Positions 23,783 to 31,918 of a DNA stretch of 31,929 nt are shown piece by piece (the stretch's first letter is position 1; the number at the start of each line of letters is the position of its first letter). Source of the stretch: an uncultured Eubacterium sp. (GTDB lineage: Bacteria > Bacillota > Clostridia > Peptostreptococcales > Anaerovoracaceae); contig URXI01000013.1 in assembly GCA_900551775.1 (NCBI GenBank), forward strand, positions 1 to 31,929. The letters run 5' to 3'. The notes beneath the pieces were generated by a model. The model had not been told where the DNA came from and did no database searches. It saw nothing but the letters and a program-made list of their open reading frames with translations. Both the position numbers and the translations under genes were made by a program.

Positions 23783-23829
23783 CCCCCCCCCTGCACCCGA
23801 TTCCACCTGGGACTCGAATTGCAAGGGGG
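23783..23829. terminator. Long hairpin with 9-C run after the carbonic anhydrase gene
   Basis: CCCCCTGCA near 23787-23795 pairs with TGCAAGGGGG (23820-23829, one bulge), with an inner ATTC/GAAT pairing. The left arm is part of a run of 9 C (23783-23791). It lies just past the carbonic anhydrase stop. The T-rich side is better on the plus strand than on the minus strand, so its use as a terminator for the minus-strand gene is uncertain. Confidence 0.45.
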
Positions 23830-23841
23830 TTTTCTTTATCT

Positions 23842-24384
23842 TTATTTCACATCCATCAATTTGCCTGTAGCAGTGTCCATGACATATCCATAAATTGTCA
23901 CGTTATCCGGAATCAGGGGGTGGTGCTCCAGCAGCTCCACGCTCTCTCCCACTGCAGTAAATACGTCCTCAAAACCGCCCAGCCACTTGTCAAAATCCAC
24001 GCCGAAGTAATTCAGGTTCTGGATGACTTCCTCACTGATGCCCCGCGCCTTCATTTTGTCGATCATGTCGTCCACGTCCATGTGCTGCCCCCCGCAGTCT
24101 GTGTGTCCGATGACCATGATGTCTTCAACGCCCAGTTCATAGATGGCGATCAAAAGGCTCCGCACCGCACTTCCAAAGGGATGGACGATGGTTCCGCCGG
24201 CGTTCTTGATGATCTTTGCATCGCCATTTTTGATTCCCAGAGCCGCCGGGAGCAATTCGATCAGCCGCGTATCCATACAGGTAACGATGGCCAGCTTCCG
24301 CGCAGGATATTTGCTCGCCTCGTAAGGCTTATATTTCTCTTTGTTTACAAACTCTTCGTTATGTTCTAAGATTTGATCAATCAT
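23842..24384 (-). CDS. Beta-class carbonic anhydrase
   Basis: Zinc enzyme interconverting CO2 and bicarbonate in the cytoplasm. 180 residues. C36-x-D38-x-R40 (CMDTR) and H94-x2-C97 (HTDC) give the zinc ligands C36, H94, C97 and the Asp/Arg dyad. NAGG and GSAVRSLLIAIYELG are also typical. The frame is open for 40 more codons upstream into the end of the GGDEF gene, but ATG 24384 is chosen: GGAGGTG stands six bases before it, and the upstream part is Arg-rich and unlike the family. Transcribed alone, probably from the extended -10 at 24406-24414. Confidence 0.94.
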   Translation of the reverse strand: MIDQILEHNEEFVNKEKYKPYEASKYPARKLAIVTCMDTRLIELLPAALGIKNGDAKIIKNAGGTIVHPFGSAVRSLLIAIYELGVEDIMVIGHTDCGGQHMDVDDMIDKMKARGISEEVIQNLNYFGVDFDKWLGGFEDVFTAVGESVELLEHHPLIPDNVTIYGYVMDTATGKLMDVK

Positions 24385-24405
24385 ATTGTCACCTCCATGA
24401 GGAAC

Positions 24406-24414
24406 AGTATACCA
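24406..24414 (-). promoter_or_regulatory. Extended -10 promoter of the carbonic anhydrase gene
   Basis: TGG-TATACT on the minus strand, about 22 bases before the start codon. No good -35 hexamer was seen. Confidence 0.45.
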
Positions 24415-24475
24415 CAAAAACTGGCTGGCGGACACCATTTCTAATGCCCCTCTCTTATCCAGAAGGGACTGCGTC

Positions 24476-26008
24476 CTACGTCTCCGTTGCAGCCTGGTCT
24501 TCAATGTCTGTCTTGTCAGGCATCAATAGCACTGCTTTGTTCTTTCCGCTTCGTTTCGCCTCGTACAGCGCCTTGTCCGCCGTCTGAATGCAGGTTTTCA
24601 GTGAAATCTCCAGAGTGGAATCTACGTAACAGATCCCGACACTGACTGTAACGACTCCTCCGCAGCTGTTTGGAATCGCAGCATTCTCAACGAGATGACA
24701 GATTTTTTCTCCTATGTCCAGCGCAGCTGACTGGTCCAACAGAAAGACCACACCCATGAATTCTTCACCACCATAACGCATGACATTGTTAGCGTCCTCA
24801 AAAGCGTCCCGAAAGAGTCCCGCCACTTCGCGCAGACAGTCATCGCCTTTAGGGTGTCCATAAAAATCGTTATACTGTTTGAAATCGTCAATATCCATCA
24901 TCAACACCGCAGCCTGGCTGGGAACCTTGACCGGATATTTCCATTTTTCGGACAAACTAGTTTCAAGGAAATGCCGGTTGCGAAGACCCGTCAGCGAATC
25001 TTGATTAGCGATGATTTCCAATTTTTCATTGATTTCTGCAGTTTTTTTCATGCTGGAAATAATCCAAAATACGATAAGAACAGTAAGCAGGGCGAACAGC
25101 GTCAGGCAGATTGCCAATGCCGGTCCTTTGGCAATCGAAGCAAAGAACGCCGACTGCGTCATCTCTGCAAGTTCTTCTTCCCGCAGTCCCGCAAACAGCA
25201 CCCAGCCAGTCGTCGAAATAGGTCGATAGGTCACATAGACTTTCCCATCATTCCAAGTGTAAGTTCCGACACCGCTTTTACCATTGAGTCCTTTTTGTTC
25301 CAAATCCAAAATGGACTTTGTCTCCTCATCTTTATTCTTTTCATATAGTTTCTGTGAATTGTATTGATTCTCCACCCAGTCGATGTGGTTTGGGTCGCTG
25401 ACTGCGATATCCGTCCCACCTGCATCGATGATGTAGGACTCTCCGGAATTGCCAAAGCGGATATTTTCAATGAGACGGCAAAATAGATAACCATCTTTTT
25501 CTATACTCAAAACGCCCACAATACGCCCATTACGTCTGACAGGAGCAGAATAACATACGACATACTCCTTCTCCTCGTTATAATATGGTCCGTAAATGGC
25601 AGTCTTTCCATCAAATGCCTTCTGAACGTCTCCTCTCCTCCGGAGATCCAGACGGCGTCCATCAGAAGCGACCGTTCCCTCAGCAGTGATGTAAACGGTG
25701 CGCAGCAGCTTGTCACTGCGGAGGTTTTCCGGAAATGCCGGCGCTTCATTTCCAGGTTCTGGAACATCAAAGGTCTCCGCCAAGGCAGACGCTTCCTCCA
25801 TCCCTAATTCCAATTCACTTTCTACAGTCTTTACCCCTTGCTCCGCCATAGCTTCCACCAGTTTTACTGTGTAATTGGTCAGCAGCCCGTGGAAATTCTG
25901 TGACAAGACATAATATGCTACGGAAATCACAATAATCACCGTGACCAGAAAGAGGATGCTGATACGCATGCCAAGCCCTACTGCCTGCTTTCGGTTTCTC
26001 TTTTCCAT
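24476..26008 (-). CDS. Membrane diguanylate cyclase with extracytoplasmic dCache-like sensor
   Basis: Makes c-di-GMP from two GTP. 510 residues: membrane helix ~14-36, an extracytoplasmic sensor of ~240 residues (VYITAEGTVASDGRRLDLR, VCYSAPVRRNGRIVGVLSIE, GNSGESYIIDAGG, YVTYRPISTTGWVL) with the dCache pattern, second helix ~295-318, then GGDEF from ~335 (LEIIANQDSLTGLRNR). The active-site loop is RYGGEEF. The RxxD inhibitory site expected just upstream is not seen, so product inhibition by that route is unlikely. GAGGAG lies before ATG 26008. No clear promoter was found; an AT-rich dyad at 26046-26064 may be regulatory. The ligand of the sensor is unknown. Confidence 0.93.
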   Translation of the reverse strand: MEKRNRKQAVGLGMRISILFLVTVIIVISVAYYVLSQNFHGLLTNYTVKLVEAMAEQGVKTVESELELGMEEASALAETFDVPEPGNEAPAFPENLRSDKLLRTVYITAEGTVASDGRRLDLRRRGDVQKAFDGKTAIYGPYYNEEKEYVVCYSAPVRRNGRIVGVLSIEKDGYLFCRLIENIRFGNSGESYIIDAGGTDIAVSDPNHIDWVENQYNSQKLYEKNKDEETKSILDLEQKGLNGKSGVGTYTWNDGKVYVTYRPISTTGWVLFAGLREEELAEMTQSAFFASIAKGPALAICLTLFALLTVLIVFWIISSMKKTAEINEKLEIIANQDSLTGLRNRHFLETSLSEKWKYPVKVPSQAAVLMMDIDDFKQYNDFYGHPKGDDCLREVAGLFRDAFEDANNVMRYGGEEFMGVVFLLDQSAALDIGEKICHLVENAAIPNSCGGVVTVSVGICYVDSTLEISLKTCIQTADKALYEAKRSGKNKAVLLMPDKTDIEDQAATET

Positions 26009-26113
26009 ATATTCAGCTCCTCTCTTGAAAATATCTGTTATTTCTTTAGTTTAACATAAACTAATAGTTAATAAAATGGCTTACGCTCAATATATTATTT
26101 TTATTAAATAAAA

Positions 26114-26135
26114 GCAGATATCTGTCGATATCTGC
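26114..26135 (-). terminator. Rho-independent terminator of the acetyltransferase gene
   Basis: GCAGATATC (26114-26122) and GATATCTGC (26127-26135) form a perfect 9-bp stem with a 4-base loop, followed on the minus strand by TTTTATTT. Confidence 0.85.
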
Positions 26136-26145
26136 CCCTCCATCC

Positions 26146-26586
26146 TTATGTTTCTATTTTTACCATCACGTATTCCCCCTTGGTGTCACGCTCGCCGTTA
26201 AAGGCAAAGCCAAAATCCTGGTAAAGCTTTGCCGCCTGATCATTCCCTTCTACGACACTGAGGTAAATCTGCGATTGCTGCGGGTATTCCTTGTAAATTT
26301 GCGAGAGCAGCGCCTCTACTGCCTTCCTCCCATAGCCTCTGCCTTGGAACCTTTGGTCGATAAGAAGGCGGTCGAACCACACTCTGCCGAACAAGTAACC
26401 GTACATGGCGAAGCCGACCATCTGTGTGCCATCGTAAATCGCCACAGGTTTCCACTGTCGCCACACCCTGGCTTCAGCCAGGCACTCCTCCACACTCTCG
26501 ACAAAGCCTTCCTGCCCCTTGGCAGGTTCCAGCTGTAATACTTCGGTTTCATTCATCTCCGTAATTGGTTCAATACGGATGTTCAT
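26146..26586 (-). CDS. GNAT acetyltransferase, BltD/spermidine-acetyltransferase-like
   Basis: 146 residues, a complete GNAT fold. The acetyl-CoA loop is RFQGRGYGRKAV (about residues 79-90). GFAMYGYLFGRVWFDRLLID, IYLSVVEGNDQAAKLYQDFGF and a C-terminal GEYVMVK follow the order seen in Bacillus BltD, a spermine/spermidine N-acetyltransferase. The polyamine substrate is inferred from that resemblance. GAGGAG precedes the ATG by seven bases and a strong terminator follows. A possible promoter (TTGACT at 26646-26651, TATCAT at 26621-26626) has a long 19-bp spacer. Confidence 0.85.
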   Translation of the reverse strand: MNIRIEPITEMNETEVLQLEPAKGQEGFVESVEECLAEARVWRQWKPVAIYDGTQMVGFAMYGYLFGRVWFDRLLIDQRFQGRGYGRKAVEALLSQIYKEYPQQSQIYLSVVEGNDQAAKLYQDFGFAFNGERDTKGEYVMVKIET

Positions 26587-26687
26587 AATTTCACTCCTCT
26601 GCTTATAAAACTGTACTCCTATGATAAACTATCCGGTTAGCGTATAGTCAATATCTGCAGTGTGAAGATTTGGCAAAGAAGTGATGA

Positions 26688-27746
26688 TCAATCTGTCCTC
26701 GAGTGAATCACGCTATACTCCCCTTTGTAGTGGCAGTAGATATCGTATTCCAGGTTCTCCTCTTCGTCTACGGCAACCGGCTCTCCCGCTGCTGTCTTGA
26801 TATATACGGTCTCACCAGGCTTTACAGTCAAAGAACCGTTAGTTCGATAATCTTTTCCATCGTCGCTCAGCCCGGTGATTTTTAGCAGCGTCTCTCGATG
26901 TTCCTCTGCCGTACCGTCTTTCCAGGTCTGATACAGTTCTATCTTCCCGAGGAAAGAATCCTCTGTATCAATAATGAAAAACTCTGCGCCATAACCATAA
27001 GTTTTCATCGTCACTTTGAAAATCAGTTCTTTTTCTCCAAATGGCGTTATGGTCACGTCCGCCTTTGGATTATCATGCATGGCCCGCCTTGTCGATACCT
27101 TTGTGAATTTTCCTTTGATCGCCGCCCCTTTATAGGTAACATATGGGCAGGCCTTGTAATAATAGGTCTTGCCTGCCTCGACTTTGCGATCCACATACTC
27201 GTCACCTCCGCCATTTACATCTGTTTTGACTTTGGCGATCAGTTTATAGCCGCTGGCCTTTTTGACGCTGCGATAGATGAGCGCGCCATCAGTACCGTCA
27301 GGACAATACCAGTGAAGATAAATCGCTTCTTTATCCGAAATATAGGCTGAGAAGCCTCGCAGCCCTTCAATAATACCCGCAGTCCCTTGTTCAGACCAGG
27401 AATATCTGCCATAGACCTTCTTCCCCTTTACGACTTTATACGCTTTGATGCGGTAATAGTATGCCGCATTGCGTCTAAGACCTTTGTCTATATACTGCAG
27501 CGTATTGCCGTTTTTGATTGTCTTGATCTTACGAAATGGTTTATCAGGCAGCGCCCTATAAACCTCATAGCCTGCAGCACCACTCACCTTCGTCCAGCCG
27601 ATTTTTACACTGGTTTCGCTGGCCGTTGCCGTGGTGATGACTGGTCTCTGGGAAAACTTTGTCGTGCTGTCCGCTGCGACGGATTGAGGCAGCAGTGTGC
27701 AAATCAAGATGAGAGCTGTCAAGAGCACAAATAATTTTCTTTTCAT
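26688..27746 (-). CDS. Secreted FN3-like protein (second of a tandem pair)
   Basis: 352 residues. A signal peptide (residues 1-25, KLFVLLTALILICTLLPQSVA) is followed by two FN3-like modules. The first has SVKIGWTKVSGAAGYEVYRA and YYYRIKAYKVVKGKKVYGRYS; the second has AIYLHWYCPDGTDGALIYRS and YYYKACPYVTYKG. The C-terminal ~120 residues form a beta-rich domain of unknown type (GSLTVKPGETVYIKT). No enzyme motif or wall-sorting signal is visible, so it is probably released or bound to the surface by unknown means. ATG 27746 follows GGGAGGGG and is chosen over the 18-codon upstream extension. It lies 13 bases after the first gene of the pair, so the two are one operon. Confidence 0.8.
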   Translation of the reverse strand: MKRKLFVLLTALILICTLLPQSVAADSTTKFSQRPVITTATASETSVKIGWTKVSGAAGYEVYRALPDKPFRKIKTIKNGNTLQYIDKGLRRNAAYYYRIKAYKVVKGKKVYGRYSWSEQGTAGIIEGLRGFSAYISDKEAIYLHWYCPDGTDGALIYRSVKKASGYKLIAKVKTDVNGGGDEYVDRKVEAGKTYYYKACPYVTYKGAAIKGKFTKVSTRRAMHDNPKADVTITPFGEKELIFKVTMKTYGYGAEFFIIDTEDSFLGKIELYQTWKDGTAEEHRETLLKITGLSDDGKDYRTNGSLTVKPGETVYIKTAAGEPVAVDEEENLEYDIYCHYKGEYSVIHSRTD

Positions 27747-27759
27747 CTTATACCCCTCC

Positions 27760-28857
27760 CTAATAGTCGTAGCTATAATAGTTCCTGCCATCGCTGCCAA
27801 CGCGGATACAGCCGGCCTGACAGGCGTTGATGTTCAAACTTATCATCGCATCCGTATAATAGGTCGCCCGATCTGCAGCCTTGAATCTGAGATAGACCGA
27901 TGCTCCAGGCTTCAATATATAAGTGTCTGGAAACGTCGTATATGTGATTCCGTCCAGGGAATAGCTCTCAAGAACGACAGGAACCGTGCTCGTCCACTTC
28001 GAGCCACCTACCGTCTTCTCTTCGTAGTAGCTGTAGTCAAATTTCCCAAACTCACTTTCACCCTGTCGATAAATCGTCGCCGGATAGTTGTACTGATCCG
28101 AAGTCAGCTTGTAGGTGAGGGTGTCCTGCTTTTCCCCTGCTCTGTTCAAGTCCGTTACTTTGATATCCAAATAAGGACTGGCGACGGTAACCTTTGCAGT
28201 CTCGCTCCACGAACTGGCATAGGTTTTTCCATTCAGCCTGCGATATGCCCTTGCTTTGTAATAGTAGGTCTCCCCAAAGCTAACGTCCTCATCGGCAATG
28301 GAGCCTTCGTCTTGTTTTAATTCGCCAATTTTTTCAAAGTCCCCGCCCTCGGTTCGGCTCCGATAGAAAACAATCTTATCTGCACCAAAGCTGTGGGCAT
28401 AAAGGTGCATTACATCCATAGACTCCATCGGCCTGGCGCCAAAATACGGCTTCAATACGCCAGAAGAAACCGTCACAATAGACGTCTGGCTATACACCTT
28501 CTGTCCATTTTGATATTTGAATGCGAACACTTCATAACAGTATTCCGTGTCCTTACTGCATTTCCTATCTATATAGCTGGTCTTTGTTCCGCTGTAAATG
28601 CGTACTCTGCGAGAATAAATCGCTGGAGATTCATATTTCCCGCGGTAAACGACATACCCCTTCGCACCCTTCACTGCTTTCCACGACAATTTAATGCTGG
28701 TTCTGCTGATGGTCTTTGTCGTTACCTTTGGTGAAGAAATTTTGCCCATGGGACCCGGGGTTGCTTCTCCGTAGTAATACTCTGCACCAAAAGACGCTGC
28801 TGCTTCCGCTAACAAAACTGCCGTCATCATCAAAATGATCATTGTCTTTCTTTTCAA
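27760..28857 (-). CDS. Secreted FN3-like protein (first of a tandem pair)
   Basis: 365 residues, paralogue of the next gene. Signal peptide (IILMMTAVLLAEAAASFGA), then FN3-like modules with SIKLSWKAVKGAKGYVVYRG, YCYEVFAFKYQNGQKVYS and YYYKARAYRRLNGKTYASSWS. The C-terminal beta-rich domain (DTYILKPGASVYLRFKA) matches the position and pattern of the partner's tail and ends in a Tyr-rich NYYSYDY. The TTG at 28857 is preferred: GGGGT lies eight bases before it. The TTG at 28863 is too close to that site, and the ATG at 28842 is too far. Transcribed from the promoter at 28903-28931. Confidence 0.78.
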   Translation of the reverse strand: MKRKTMIILMMTAVLLAEAAASFGAEYYYGEATPGPMGKISSPKVTTKTISRTSIKLSWKAVKGAKGYVVYRGKYESPAIYSRRVRIYSGTKTSYIDRKCSKDTEYCYEVFAFKYQNGQKVYSQTSIVTVSSGVLKPYFGARPMESMDVMHLYAHSFGADKIVFYRSRTEGGDFEKIGELKQDEGSIADEDVSFGETYYYKARAYRRLNGKTYASSWSETAKVTVASPYLDIKVTDLNRAGEKQDTLTYKLTSDQYNYPATIYRQGESEFGKFDYSYYEEKTVGGSKWTSTVPVVLESYSLDGITYTTFPDTYILKPGASVYLRFKAADRATYYTDAMISLNINACQAGCIRVGSDGRNYYSYDY

Positions 28858-28902
28858 TTCCAATCACCCCATTTCACGTCAGAATATTCAGACTATATTA
28901 TT

Positions 28903-28931
28903 ATTTTATCATATCGCCTCTTGTCTTTCAA
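28903..28931 (-). promoter_or_regulatory. Promoter of the FN3-protein pair
   Basis: Minus strand TTGAAA (28926-28931), a 17-bp spacer, TAAAAT (28903-28908), about 45 bases before the start. Confidence 0.7.
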
Positions 28932-28950
28932 TTGAATCTGGTCAAAATTA

Positions 28951-28984
28951 AAACCGCCAATGGGTATCTGCTCATTGGCGGTTT
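28951..28984 (-). terminator. Rho-independent terminator of deoD
   Basis: AAACCGCCAATG (28951-28962) and CATTGGCGGTTT (28973-28984) form a perfect 12-bp stem with a 10-base loop. On the minus strand TTTTAATTTTG follows. Confidence 0.88.
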
Positions 28985-28996
28985 GTCTGTGTTGAT

Positions 28997-29704
28997 TTAT
29001 GCAGTCTCTAATGCAATTTCCATCATCTTTGTGAAGGAAGTCTGTCTCTCTTCTGAACTGCAGGATTCTCCTGTCACCATGTGGTCGGAAACCGTGCAGA
29101 TGCAGAGAGCGTTCTTGCCAGCTCTTGCAGCTTCCATATACAGAGCCGCCGCTTCCATTTCTACGGCTTTGACGCCCATGGCTCTCCACTTGTCGTAGTC
29201 TCTGGTGCTGTCGTAGAATACGTCAGAAGAAAAAATAGTGCCGATATGCGGCGTTACGCCCAGATCTAATGCGCATTTCTCCGCCTTCTTCAGCAGCTCG
29301 TAGGAGCAGACTGCAGGAATGGATGCGTTGATCTCGTACTGCGCCGCCCAGTTGGAATTGGTCACGCAGGCCATGCCCATGACGATGTCCTTTACTTTGA
29401 CTTCTGGTGTCAATCCTCCGGCAGTACCGATTCTGATGATGTTCTTCACATCATAGAAGTTGAACAACTCGTGGGAATAGATGCCGATGGCAGGCATACC
29501 CATGCCAGAGGCCATGACAGATACTCTCTTTCCTTTGTACGTTCCGGTATAGCCCTGCACGCCTCTGACGTTGTTGACGAGGACAGGGTGGTCCAGAAAG
29601 TTCTCAGCGATAAATTTTGATCTCAGCGGATCACCCGGCATGAGAACGGTTTCAGCAAAATCACCCAGCTTTGCCGAAATATGAGGGGTAGGTATATTAG
29701 ACAT
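28997..29704 (-). CDS. deoD: Purine-nucleoside phosphorylase, DeoD type
   Basis: Phosphorolysis of purine (deoxy)nucleosides to base and (deoxy)ribose-1-phosphate, in the salvage pathway, as a hexamer in the cytoplasm. 235 residues, the family length. H8 (PTPHI), the phosphate loop MPGDPLR, SGMGMPAIGIYSHEL, IRIGTAGG, the nucleoside pocket VEMEAAALY, and the catalytic Asp in VSDHMVTGE are all present. AAAGGAG precedes the ATG. It has its own promoter (29740-29769) and terminator and is monocistronic. Confidence 0.96.
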   Translation of the reverse strand: MSNIPTPHISAKLGDFAETVLMPGDPLRSKFIAENFLDHPVLVNNVRGVQGYTGTYKGKRVSVMASGMGMPAIGIYSHELFNFYDVKNIIRIGTAGGLTPEVKVKDIVMGMACVTNSNWAAQYEINASIPAVCSYELLKKAEKCALDLGVTPHIGTIFSSDVFYDSTRDYDKWRAMGVKAVEMEAAALYMEAARAGKNALCICTVSDHMVTGESCSSEERQTSFTKMMEIALETA

Positions 29705-29739
29705 TTTTTCAATCTCCTTTAGTTTCAGATTTCTAATTA

Positions 29740-29769
29740 TATATAAGCAGAAAATGTACGATTTGTCAA
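29740..29769 (-). promoter_or_regulatory. Promoter of deoD
   Basis: Minus strand TTGACA (29764-29769), an 18-bp spacer, TATATA (29740-29745), with a second possible TATAAT two bases further on. Confidence 0.75.
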
Positions 29770-29794
29770 AGGTTATCTAGCTGATCCACAAGTT

Positions 29795-30106
29795 CTATAA
29801 CTTGCTCGGATAATCCTCCAACATATGAAAAATCCCATTAATGTACACCTTATTACCCTGAATCTGATATAACAGCAAATAGTTATGCGTTTCTAACATG
29901 CATTTTCGGTACTTCTTTGCCGCCAAATATGGGTCATTACAAAAGGCTAAAGTATCCGCCATATAAGTGAGTTTCTCATATGTTTTTTCTACATCCCTCA
30001 ATATCGCCCTCACTGCCTGCTTATTCTTAAACTGCCTCAAAACATGGTCAAGAATCGCATCCAATTGATCCTCTACTGCCTGTGTAACGATAACATTATA
30101 AGTCAT
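29795..30106 (-). CDS. RelE/ParE-family toxin
   Basis: 103-residue type II toxin with the small RelE/ParE fold. Features are an N-terminal strand (YNVIVTQAVEDQLDAILDHV), a central helix, and C-terminal strands RKCMLETHNYLLLYQIQGNKVYI. RelE-type members cleave ribosome-bound mRNA and ParE-type members inhibit gyrase; the sequence does not decide between them. The start lies 11 bases inside the antitoxin gene, so synthesis is coupled to it. Confidence 0.88.
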   Translation of the reverse strand: MTYNVIVTQAVEDQLDAILDHVLRQFKNKQAVRAILRDVEKTYEKLTYMADTLAFCNDPYLAAKKYRKCMLETHNYLLLYQIQGNKVYINGIFHMLEDYPSKL

Positions 30107-30356
30107 ATTTCAACTTCAGTGTGTCCACCGATTCCTTTCCACTGCGAACTTTCCCTTCTTTGATCTGCAGTTCTGCAATCTCAAGTTCTCTGTATAGCTT
30201 TTGACGATTAAACTGCGCCTCATAGGTTTCTATGCTCATCATGACCATGTCGCCATAACCATTTTTTGTGATGAATACCGGTTCATCTGTGGCATGACAC
30301 ATTTCCGAAATTTCCGATGTATTTTTCAATTCCTTGATTGGAATAATCTGTGGCAT
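30096..30356 (-). CDS. Phd/YefM-family antitoxin
   Basis: 86 residues. The N-terminal Phd/YefM DNA-binding fold (IIPIKELKNTSEISEMCH, EPVFITKNGYGDMVMMSIETYE) is followed by a helical charged tail that should wrap the toxin. AAGGAGG before ATG 30356. It is the first gene of the pair and probably represses its own promoter through the perfect palindrome at 30381-30409. Confidence 0.92.
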   Translation of the reverse strand: MPQIIPIKELKNTSEISEMCHATDEPVFITKNGYGDMVMMSIETYEAQFNRQKLYRELEIAELQIKEGKVRSGKESVDTLKLKYDL

Positions 30357-30380
30357 TGGATTTCCTCCTTCAAGCTTTTT

Positions 30381-30417
30381 ATGGTATAATTATATCATAA
30401 TTATACCATCTTCACAA
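30381..30417 (-). promoter_or_regulatory. Promoter with palindromic operator of the toxin-antitoxin pair
   Basis: Perfect inverted repeat of 13 bp (30381-30393 and 30397-30409, 3-base centre). The minus-strand promoter TTGTGA (30412-30417), 17 bp, TATAAT (30389-30394) lies across it, so a bound antitoxin would cover the -10. Confidence 0.85.
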
Positions 30418-30476
30418 GTCTGTCTTCTAATACCCGTTATCTCCCCGCATTTCCCATTCTATTTTCTTCTTCAATG

Positions 30477-30485
30477 TGTTAAAAT
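30477..30485 (+). promoter_or_regulatory. Extended -10 promoter of ansA
   Basis: TGT-TAAAAT, 37 bases before the ansA ATG. The -35 position reads TTCTAT, a poor match. Confidence 0.4.
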
Positions 30486-30521
30486 AACTCCATAAAAAGT
30501 TTGAAAGGATAACCATACTCT

Positions 30522-31535
30522 ATGAAGAAAAAAATCTGCATTTTATATACGGGCGGCACCATCGGCATGGTTCCCACCGAAAACGGCTATGCGCCAAAGA
30601 AAGGTTACTTCTACGACGCCATCAAAGCCATCCCTGATCTGAACAGCCACGACATGCCGGAATGGGATATGATTGAGTTCGACCCATTGCTGGATTCGTC
30701 CAATATCGCTGTGGAGCAGTGGAACCAGATCGGACGCGCCATCCGTGATAACTATGCGACCTACGACGGCTTCGTGGTTCTCCACGGCACCGACACCATG
30801 GCATACACCGCCTCCGCTCTGTCCTTCATGCTGGAGGGCCTGACAAAGCCCGTCATTCTGACCGGCTCTCAGATCCCCCTCTGCAAGCTGCGCAGCGACG
30901 GCAGAGATAATCTGATTACTTCCGTCCTCATCGCAGGGGCAGGCAATGTGAAGGAGGTCTGTCTCTATTTCGGCGGCAAATTGATTCGGGGCAACCGCTC
31001 CACAAAATCATCAGCCGACGGACTCATCGCCTTTGATTCTCCTAACTATCACTTCCTCGCTGAAGCAGGCATTGACATCAGGTACAACGTCGCCTCCCTG
31101 CTGTCGCCGCCGCTGGATGCAGAATTTCATCTGACAGAATTCAAGCAGGTCTCTATCGGAGTTCTCAAGGTATTTCCGGGCATCCAGTTCAGCCTCTTTG
31201 AATCCATCATGACAGAGAGCCTCAAAGGCATCGTTCTGGAGACCTTTGGCGCGGGAAATATTCCAAGCTACGACGACGCTCTGCTGCCAATTATCAAAAA
31301 AGCTTTCGAAAACGGCACCATCGTCACCGTCTGTTCCCAGTGCCCCAGCGGCACGGTCACTTTGGGCGCCTACGCAACCAGTTCCGCTCTGACAAAGGCC
31401 GGCGCAGTCAGCGGTTACAACATGACCACCGAAGCTGCCGTCGCAAAGCTCTATTACCTCTTCAGCCTGGGACTCTCCCGAGACGAGATCAAAGCAAAGA
31501 TGGAACAAGACCTGCGGGGCGAGTTGACCAGATAA
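30522..31535 (+). CDS. ansA: L-asparaginase type I (cytoplasmic)
   Basis: Hydrolyses asparagine to aspartate and ammonia. 337 residues without signal peptide, so of the cytoplasmic AnsA type. The first catalytic threonine is T13 in YTGGTIGM and the second set is HGTDTMAYTA (T90-D91). TGSQIPLCKLRSDGRDNL carries the active-site lysine region and the C-terminal small domain has GAGNIP. AAAGGA lies about 11 bases before the ATG. It reads away from the toxin-antitoxin pair. No clear terminator was found after it; the small gene at 31651 follows in the same direction. Confidence 0.95.
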   Translation: MKKKICILYTGGTIGMVPTENGYAPKKGYFYDAIKAIPDLNSHDMPEWDMIEFDPLLDSSNIAVEQWNQIGRAIRDNYATYDGFVVLHGTDTMAYTASALSFMLEGLTKPVILTGSQIPLCKLRSDGRDNLITSVLIAGAGNVKEVCLYFGGKLIRGNRSTKSSADGLIAFDSPNYHFLAEAGIDIRYNVASLLSPPLDAEFHLTEFKQVSIGVLKVFPGIQFSLFESIMTESLKGIVLETFGAGNIPSYDDALLPIIKKAFENGTIVTVCSQCPSGTVTLGAYATSSALTKAGAVSGYNMTTEAAVAKLYYLFSLGLSRDEIKAKMEQDLRGELTR

Positions 31536-31650
31536 GCCTTATCCACTTTTTGTACGGGTATGACCCCTGCATTACCGTCTCTTTGCAGGCTGTCTGAATC
31601 CACCGAGCGGGATTATGATAGAGGTACAAAGAGACAAGGAGGAACGCACA

Positions 31651-31866
31651 ATGCTAACGATTGATTCCAAAGTAAAAGAATTGAAGAAAAACGAAAAAGC
31701 CGTTGAGATTATCAGCAAGGTAAGTCCGGGATTTGCGACAGACCCGCAGATGAAGCTGGTGCAGGGACTTACCCTCAGAAAGCTGATGAGCTTCCCGCAG
31801 TCCGGCATGACCCCTGAGCAAGTCGAAGCCCTGGCAAAAGAATTAGAAGACGCACATATCGAATAA
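31651..31866 (+). CDS. Small DUF1858-like protein
   Basis: 71-residue helical protein (MLTIDSKVKELKKNEKAVEI, PGFATDPQMKLVQGLTLRKL) resembling DUF1858, the domain that opens ScdA-type and hybrid-cluster-associated proteins; its role is unknown. The frame is open from 31615, but ATG 31651 has AAGGAGG seven bases before it. It follows ansA by 115 bases and ends 13 bases before the right terminal repeat. Confidence 0.75.
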   Translation: MLTIDSKVKELKKNEKAVEIISKVSPGFATDPQMKLVQGLTLRKLMSFPQSGMTPEQVEALAKELEDAHIE

Positions 31867-31879
31867 CCGACAAAACAAA

Positions 31880-31918
31880 GGGGTTGTTGCACTAAGACCG
31901 AGTAATCCATGGATCAGA
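31880..31918. repeat. Right copy of the 39-bp terminal inverted repeat
   Basis: Exact reverse complement of 1-39, beginning 13 bases after the stop of the last gene. The sequence continues for 11 more bases to the window end; on the left side the matching bases would lie outside the window. Confidence 0.85.

Noticed and set aside
23791..23829. tRNA-like stretch (GGGACTCGAATT resembles a T-arm)
   Set aside because: No acceptor, D or anticodon stems can be drawn; the sequence is explained by the hairpin.
24385..24504. 40-residue N-terminal extension of carbonic anhydrase
   Set aside because: Arg-rich, overlaps the end of the GGDEF gene, contains the likely promoter, and a strong ribosome site marks the inner ATG.
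26046..26071. Possible fourth Crp/Fnr site before the diguanylate cyclase (TTAAC-like half-sites)
   Set aside because: Only one half-site fits and the 32-bp position gives at best GATATT. The symmetric element there has a different spacing.
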